From contig JBBHKE010001816.1 of the NCBI GenBank assembly GCA_037447655.1, forward strand, positions 124,001 through 188,000: DNA of 64,000 nucleotides. Reading direction: 5' to 3'. The position numbers and the translations under genes are program-made. This document shows positions 58,718 through 64,000 of the stretch, piece by piece. A model generated the notes under the pieces. It was given only the letters and a program-made list of their open reading frames with translations, made no database searches and had not been told where the DNA came from. This DNA is from Zygnema cylindricum. Lineage: Eukaryota > Streptophyta > Zygnematophyceae > Zygnematales > Zygnemataceae. The first letter of the stretch is position 1, and every line of letters starts with the position of its first letter.

Positions 58718-59810
58718 CGCACCGACGACCTTTATGCATTTTATGAATTCCATCTTTCGGCAATATCTGGACGCGTTTGTGATCATCTTCCTAGACGACA
58801 TACTGGTGTATAGCCGAACGCAGGAGGAGCATATGAAGCACTTATGGACGGTCCTCCAAGTCCTTCGGGAGCATAAGTTATACGCAAAAAGAAGTAAATG
58901 TGACTTCTTCAAAGAGAAGATTGATTTTTTAGGCAATGTGGTGAGCCGGGACGGAATCGCAGTGGATCCAAACAAGACAAAGACCGTTAAGGAGTGGCCG
59001 CAGCCGGCAAATATCACGGAGTTACGGAGCTTTCTAGGACTGTGCTCCTATTATCGACGTTTTGTCGAAGGTTTCGCAAAAATCGCTGCACCGCTTACGG
59101 AGTTGCTCAAGAATGATGTGCCCTATGATTGGAAAGCGGCGCAAGGGGCAGCCTTTAACACGGTAAAGGAGCGGTTGGTTACCGCCCCTGTGTTAGCTGT
59201 TCCCGATCCAGACTTACCTTGGACGATTATTCCCGACGCTAGCGATAGGGCTATTGGTGCGATCCTTATGCAGGATCAAGGAAAAGGCCTTCAACCCATC
59301 GCTTACGACAGTCGAAAACTAAAGGCAGCAGAGCTAAACTGGGCCACCCATGAGAAAGAGACAATAGCTATCTTCAATGCACTGGAGGTTTGGAAGTGTT
59401 ACGTTAAGGGGAAACGGATCACGGTTATCACGGATCACCACGCCTTACAATATCTCCAAACCCAGCCGAAGTTGTCTAAGAAACAAGTGCGTTGGATGAC
59501 GTTTCTGCAAACCTTCGGTCTGGAACTTGTTATAGAATATAAGCCGGGCAAAACAAACCCGGCGGATGCGCTGTCAAGAAGACCCGACGTCGCTGCGCCG
59601 GCAGCGGAGCAACGACCGCAAGCATCGCCGCAAGGGAATGGAGAATCTGTGAAAGAGAACACCACAGCGTCGACCGCAGCGCAAGATCCGAAACTCAGCG
59701 CAGTCACCAGTACGGTGCAGGTGGACGAACAGTGGTTAAGTCGGATAAAGGCCGCCTACGACGACGATGAAGCACTAAAGGAACTCATCAAACGGAAGGT
59801 ACTCGTTTGA
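58578..59810 (+). CDS. Gypsy reverse transcriptase palm and RNase H (frame-shifted from gag)
   Basis: It resumes directly with [15 protein letters not shown] (motif A Asp), MPFGLTNAP and the catalytic FLDDIL (near residues 69-74). Then come the thumb ([10 protein letters not shown]) and RNase H ([38 protein letters not shown]). It stops at a TGA (59808-59810). The listed start GTG is only where the frame opens. Confidence 0.9.
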   Translation: MPNIFSKIDLRSGYHHIRIAKEDVEKTAFRTRYGHFQFRVMPFGLTNAPTTFMHFMNSIFRQYLDAFVIIFLDDILVYSRTQEEHMKHLWTVLQVLREHKLYAKRSKCDFFKEKIDFLGNVVSRDGIAVDPNKTKTVKEWPQPANITELRSFLGLCSYYRRFVEGFAKIAAPLTELLKNDVPYDWKAAQGAAFNTVKERLVTAPVLAVPDPDLPWTIIPDASDRAIGAILMQDQGKGLQPIAYDSRKLKAAELNWATHEKETIAIFNALEVWKCYVKGKRITVITDHHALQYLQTQPKLSKKQVRWMTFLQTFGLELVIEYKPGKTNPADALSRRPDVAAPAAEQRPQASPQGNGESVKENTTASTAAQDPKLSAVTSTVQVDEQWLSRIKAAYDDDEALKELIKRKVLV

Positions 59811-60110
59811 ACCGCCAATGGTATATGGCGGTACAGACCGAGTAAGACAACACGACTTTACATGCCAACAAATCCAGAACTTCATCACACAATTTTAAAA
59901 ATGAGTCACGACGAGCCGCTCAGTGGACATTTTGGGCGGGATAAAACAATCGCACGTGTCGCTGAGGCGTATTACTGGCCAAACATGACTTGAGACATTG
60001 CAGAATATGTCCGGACGTGTGACTCGTGTAATAGGAACAAATCGGATTCAGGGCAACAAGGTCTGTTACAACCCCTTCCAATACCATCTGTTCCTTGGGA
60101 GGCGATCTCG
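59811..60110 (+). pseudogene. Gypsy integrase zinc-binding N-terminus, interrupted
   Basis: HHTILKMSHDEPLSGHFG...CDSCNRNK gives the HHCC zinc site. It is cut by the TGA before it and by another TGA after YYWPNMT near 59990. Confidence 0.85.
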
Positions 60111-61636
60111 ATGGATTTCATCATGGCCCTTCCCCGGACGAAGGAGGGCTACGACTCAATCTTCGTCGTCGTGGATTACCTGACGAAAATGGCACATTTT
60201 CTACCTACGTCCACAACAGCTACTGCACGAGATATCCCGAACTTATTCTTTCGAGAGATATTCCGCCATCACGGACTTCCAAAAAGGATCGGCAACGACC
60301 GCGATCCTAAATTCGTGAGCCACTTTTGGCAAAATCTATTTGCTTTATGTGGCACGCAGCTGGCCATGTCCACAGCCTACCACCCTCAAACTGATGGTCA
60401 GACTGAAAGGGTGAATCGAACCTTGGAGGAAGCGTTGCGGGCTTATGTCTCGGTGCACCAAACGGATTGGGTGGACCATTTAACAGCGATTGAGGTAGCA
60501 TATAACAGTGCAGTGCACTCTTCGACGAATGCTACGCCGTTCTCCCTCAATGGACGACAGCCCACTCTTCCCCAAAATTTATTGGTAGCTGACTGCCAAA
60601 CACCGGCAGCTCTGGACTTTGCCAAAACGCTGCAAGAAAACCTGGAAAAGACGGCCAAGGCGCTCCAAATGGCAAAGGATCGTCAAAAGTTGCAGGCCGA
60701 CGCTCATCGAAAGAACATCATCTTTAGCGTGGGGGACAAGGTTCGCCTTGATATGGCAAACCTCTCCTTGCCGGGTGCCCTCTTGAAGAAGTTGGCCCCG
60801 AAGTTCACGCGCCCGTTCACCATTCTTTCCCGTGTGGGCGCCGTGGCTTATAAATTGGATATCCTGACGGACAGGCATATCCACAACGTTTTTCATGTTT
60901 CCCTTTTTAAACCATTCTGCGATCCTGATTCAATGTTCCCTCATCGACGACGGCATACTCCTTTACCACCCGTTCGAGGAACCTCGGACGAGTATGAGGT
61001 GGAAGAGATCCTTAAGTCACGTCACCCTCGGAATTCCAACTCCACCCAATACTTGGTGCGTTGGAAGGGTTACGGTGCTGAGGACGACTCTTGGGTGGAC
61101 GGGAGGGAACTACATTCCCCGGAGTTGCTGCGCCGATTTCAGCGGAGTGAGGCCACTCAGCTTTACCGGAGGGGCAATCGCAGCGGCCGCAACAAACGAG
61201 CGAATCGCAGTGTCGCAACCATCGCAATCATCTTGGGGACGCGGCAAAGGACCGCAGCGGCGATGTTACCACACCGCAGCGCTGTAGCACCGCAGCCACC
61301 GCAGCCCAACATGATTACGATGACGTCAAAGGATCGCAGCACCACCGCTGCGCTGACAGGAAAGCGCAACGGCGCAATTGTGTTCAACTATGTTGGTAAC
61401 GACGAACCCTCGGTTTCGCCGCAGCAGCGCAGTTTTATAAATGATGGATGCTGCGATACCCTCGCACGCTGCGACGTTTCGCAAAGTCCAAAAGTGAAAC
61501 CCTCAACCCCCGTGAATAAAGTCGCCATCCGTCCTCACAACCAACCCAGTCTCGGCAGCCTGGAAATTGCTTCTCTCCACACGATCAATTTACCTTCGCT
61601 TCTGGAATTACCGGGATTGTTTGGTTCAGCAGTGAC
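60111..61636 (+). CDS. Gypsy integrase core and chromodomain
   Basis: The open frame 60111-61904 starts MDFIMALPRTKEGYDSI. The integrase triad is in VVDYLTKMAHF, IGNDRDPKF and TDGQTERVNRTLEE. It is followed by KLAPKFTRPF and VFHVSLFKPF of the GPY/F region and a chromodomain at about 60990-61150 (YEVEEILKSR, YLVRWKGYGAEDDSW). The chromodomain places it among chromoviruses, which use it to target chromatin. The following 160 codons are Pro/Ser/Arg-rich with no domain I know. Confidence 0.9.
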
Positions 61637-62900
61637 TATGGCGTCGTCGACCTCTCCACCACCGAAAAGGAGGAGACTGGTACCGGTGGGACAAGGAGAT
61701 CCGAACTGTCCCGAGAGATTGTTAAGGGCGGCGGAGGCCATGGTGGAAGCAAGCAGGCGAAGAGATGTAGAAGTGGAGCCGGAACCTGAGGAAAGTGCCA
61801 GTAGCGAGGCAGGACGAGCAGAGACCAGTGGAGGGGAGGGGTCAGAAAACTCACAGGACCCTGAATACACCCCAACCCGGGAAGGTGATCAGGAATTTAA
61901 ATAGATCATGAGCTATCGGAGGCGGAGGAACCGGAACGAGAACCAATGCCTCCGCCAATTGAAGAGCGTGCCTCAGATCTGGAGGTAATGCGGGACCCAA
62001 ACAAGGAGAGTACCGCGGACGAGCAGTCGTCTAAAACCGCGAAAAAAAAGCAGGCAGAGGCACAATACCCCAGTGGCGACGATGTCTTCCTCCTGCGACG
62101 GAAACCGAAGAGATCCGGAGGAGGAAAGCGAACAGGAAAAGGAAATTCCCGACTACCTCTTTCCACTACTGGTCGACACCCAGCATCCGGACCTCGCCTT
62201 CAGCTTCGCCAAAAGGTTTTATTGGAACCCCTTGGAGTGGCCCGAGGAATGGCGTATAGGGAAGCCTGGAGATCCTATCCGTATTCCTGCCGATGTTCCG
62301 TCACACCCAGCGTGGAATTTCATGCGGACAAAAGACATGGGAAATAATCATAAGGGTTATATGCAGCTAAACCCTCACGCCTTACTGTTCGTGGAAGTGG
62401 TAAAAGACAACTACAGGTACAGGATTGATGTTCCCGGGTTACTTCGTCATTATCACCCGTGGGATGTCCGCCTCCACGACATCATCTCTAGAGCGGAGGT
62501 CACTTCGAGGTGCGGGTACTCAAGTTGGCTCGAAATAATGCTCTGCAGCGGGCTCGAGCTGCAAAGACACACATGTCCTTTAAATTACGGAAGGTACCTC
62601 GGTGGGAACCGGCGGACGACGAAGCGGAGGAAGTTTCCCCAGTGGCCGATCCTGAAGAACCTCGCACCCGAGGAGCCTGCACCGGCGGACGTTTCGCCGA
62701 GACCCGAAGTACCCGAGGTTGAGGAAGGGGAAGATCAGGTTCGGGAACGAATCACTCGGCGGCGGTTGGCAAATCATCACATCGCGTTACTAGAGACCCG
62801 ATGTGAACAGCTCCAAAATCAACTCGACGCCCTTCGCCAGGAGTTCGAAGAGTATCGCGAGGAAACATATGACATACTCGGGCAATTGCAGTTTCCCTGA
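61637..62900 (+). pseudogene. Gypsy additional ORF between integrase and 3' LTR, broken
   Basis: Three frames join in order: MASSTSPPPKRRRLVPVGQG (nuclear-localisation-like PKRRR) to about 61900, then 61915-62100 (EEPEREPMPPPIEERASDLE), then 62073-62900 (PDYLFPLLVDTQHPDLAFSF, WNPLEWPEEWRIG, a coiled coil HHIALLETRCEQLQNQL near the end). Together they would be about 420 codons, interrupted by two shifts. I do not recognise the protein. Its place resembles that of a third ORF in some plant Gypsy elements, which usually lie outside chromoviruses. Confidence 0.6.
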
Positions 62901-62945
62901 GTCAATCAAAATTCAGCGGGACGCTGACTCCTTAGTGGGAGGCAC

Positions 62946-63407
62946 CGTAACAGTGTTACAGAATTGGGTACTTAGTGGTTAGGGCTAGGCTGCTATAGTT
63001 GCGATTCCAGACCAGCGCAGCATAGCAGCATATCAACTTAGCGGCGTAGCAACTTAGTAGCGCAGCAGCGTATCAGCGCAGCATAGCAACGCCGCAGAAT
63101 GTAGATTGAGCTGTATAGTTCTAGAAGGAAGTTTTGGATAGATCTCGGTTGACCGTGAAGGTCCACGTGTACAGCTGTATAGTACTAGGTTGACTAGCAG
63201 TTAGTTAGTTTAAATAGTCGAGTAAGACCTAGTGAATGACACCTCAAGTAGACCTACTCAGTTAGCGCAACCTTGTACTCTCTTTCAAGTAATAAAGCCC
63301 AACCTTGTCTGTGAGTTCTGTGTGCTCCTGCTGTTGTTACGGGAAGATCCTTGGTGTTTTTCGCTGTGCACTGTGACGTGTTGTGGTGTATTGTTGCCTC
63401 TTTTACA
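62946..63407 (+). repeat. Gypsy 3' LTR
   Basis: 462 bp, begins CGTAACAG (first base differs from the 5' LTR) after a short purine-rich GTGGGAGGCAC stretch. It differs from the 5' LTR by a few substitutions and two short insertions in the GCAGC repeats, suggesting a fairly recent insertion. Confidence 0.9.
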
Positions 63408-63620
63408 GAAAGAGTACGGCTTTCAGTAGACAACGACATTTTTTCCCTAATGGAACCTTACCCTTATTGTCTATATTCTGACAATGCTGCCCGTACGGTT
63501 ATGATTATCTGTACGATAAGTTTTCAGTTAACGACCGCTAATCGTACGGAAAGAGTTGATTGGCACGACAGTCGGTTTTAGTGACCTCAGCACGCTGTGA
63601 TAAAGTACAGTACACCGTAA

Positions 63621-64000
63621 GGGTATGTCCCCATGTACTTGTAACTTAACGAACTTACTTTGTATTTTAGCGCGGATCCGGCGGACCCGCTTTTCAAGTG
63701 TCCCTATGTGTAAAAACGTATCGTAAGTTACGTTTGTGACGATTGTATACGTCGACAATACCTGTGACGGTTGTCAACGTCTACAATATGTGTTGTCGGA
63801 CGTTATTTTTTGGAACTGCTTGTGTGACGTCGCATATCTTACCGTGACATTGTAGACGTACCGCCTTCCACCCTGTACCGTTTCACGGTTGAAGAAGTTG
63901 CGCTTTGCCTTTGCGTCTCCTGTCTGGTCGACGTGAAATGGCATCGGAGTTTCGAGACCCCTGCAAAAAAAAATCCGTACTGGACGAAAACGGACAAAAC
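63621..64000 (+). mobile_element. Dispersed repeat family X, copy B (runs off the window)
   Basis: Starts GGGTATGTCCCCATGTACTT after TAA (63618-63620). Aligns with 17257-18420 after removing MITE A from the latter, and with the reverse complement of 37554-37878. It contains an uninterrupted TAA at 63711-63713, the MITE A target. Confidence 0.7.

Larger units (their letters stand above)
56189..63407 (+). mobile_element. Ty3/Gypsy chromovirus-type retrotransposon (7219 bp)
   Basis: LTRs at 56189-56634 and 62946-63407, flanked by the perfect duplication GAAAG (56184-56188 and 63408-63412). An initiator-Met-type primer binding site follows the 5' LTR. Coding order is gag, protease, reverse transcriptase, RNase H, integrase, chromodomain, then an extra frame before the 3' LTR. 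Two stops and several one-base shifts inactivate it. Confidence 0.95.
55432..63463. mobile_element. MITE B: Harbinger-like element split by Gypsy
   Basis: Left end GAGCATTGTTCCATTAG and right end (other strand) GGGTAAGGTTCCATTAG form inverted repeats flanked by TTA (55429-55431 and 63464-63466). Subtracting the Gypsy insertion leaves about 808 bp, close to MITE A (771 bp). Interior blocks such as CCCTGGCGGAA and GACGTGT are shared with MITE A. A unit of about 94 bp is tandemly duplicated at 55486-55675. Confidence 0.8.

Noticed and set aside
58338-58763. Minus-strand frames in the Gypsy element
   Set aside because: Shadows of the plus-strand polyprotein in GC-richer coding sequence.

Overview
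The window is a repeat-rich nuclear segment from a photosynthetic eukaryote. Two spliced host genes lie on the minus strand. One is the mu subunit of the AP-3 adaptor complex. The other is the 5' part of a plastid-type tRNA (guanine-N7)-methyltransferase with a transit-peptide-like N-terminus. Copia and chromodomain Gypsy retrotransposons, an old non-LTR retrotransposon and several short inverted-repeat DNA transposons make up much of the rest. A streptophyte (charophyte alga or early land plant) fits best, but I cannot name the species.

Positions 1-23430 are one decayed non-LTR retrotransposon cut into five pieces by four independent LTR-element insertions: a solo LTR (388-1537) and three Copia elements (1625-8080 minus, 8412-14457 plus, 15252-22779 minus). 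All four insertions have 5-bp target-site duplications (three perfect, one 4/5), and the host reading frame runs across three of the four junctions. Copia-3 has lost its reverse transcriptase to a 2.3-kb block that carries further nested MITEs.

Positions 23431-26298 hold two tRNA-like SINE copies and a Harbinger-like MITE. Positions 26299-33119 are the AP-3 mu gene; its exon phases agree throughout except for one homopolymer frame break. Its introns are pyrimidine-rich microsatellites and minisatellites, and parts of two exons are tandemly duplicated. Positions 33816-36181 are exons 1-4 of the methyltransferase gene; the remaining exons were not found.

Positions about 39550-49235 form a roughly 10-kb inverted repeat whose arms meet near 44690. 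The left arm carries a hAT-like MITE and the right arm a second solo LTR, and the opposite arm gives the empty site for the LTR. Positions 50497-52510 are a tandemly duplicated Copia remnant. A TA-flanked MITE follows at 54654-55236. From 55432 to 63463 a Harbinger-like MITE is split by a chromodomain Gypsy element with a broken extra reading frame between integrase and 3' LTR. The window ends inside another copy of a dispersed MITE family.
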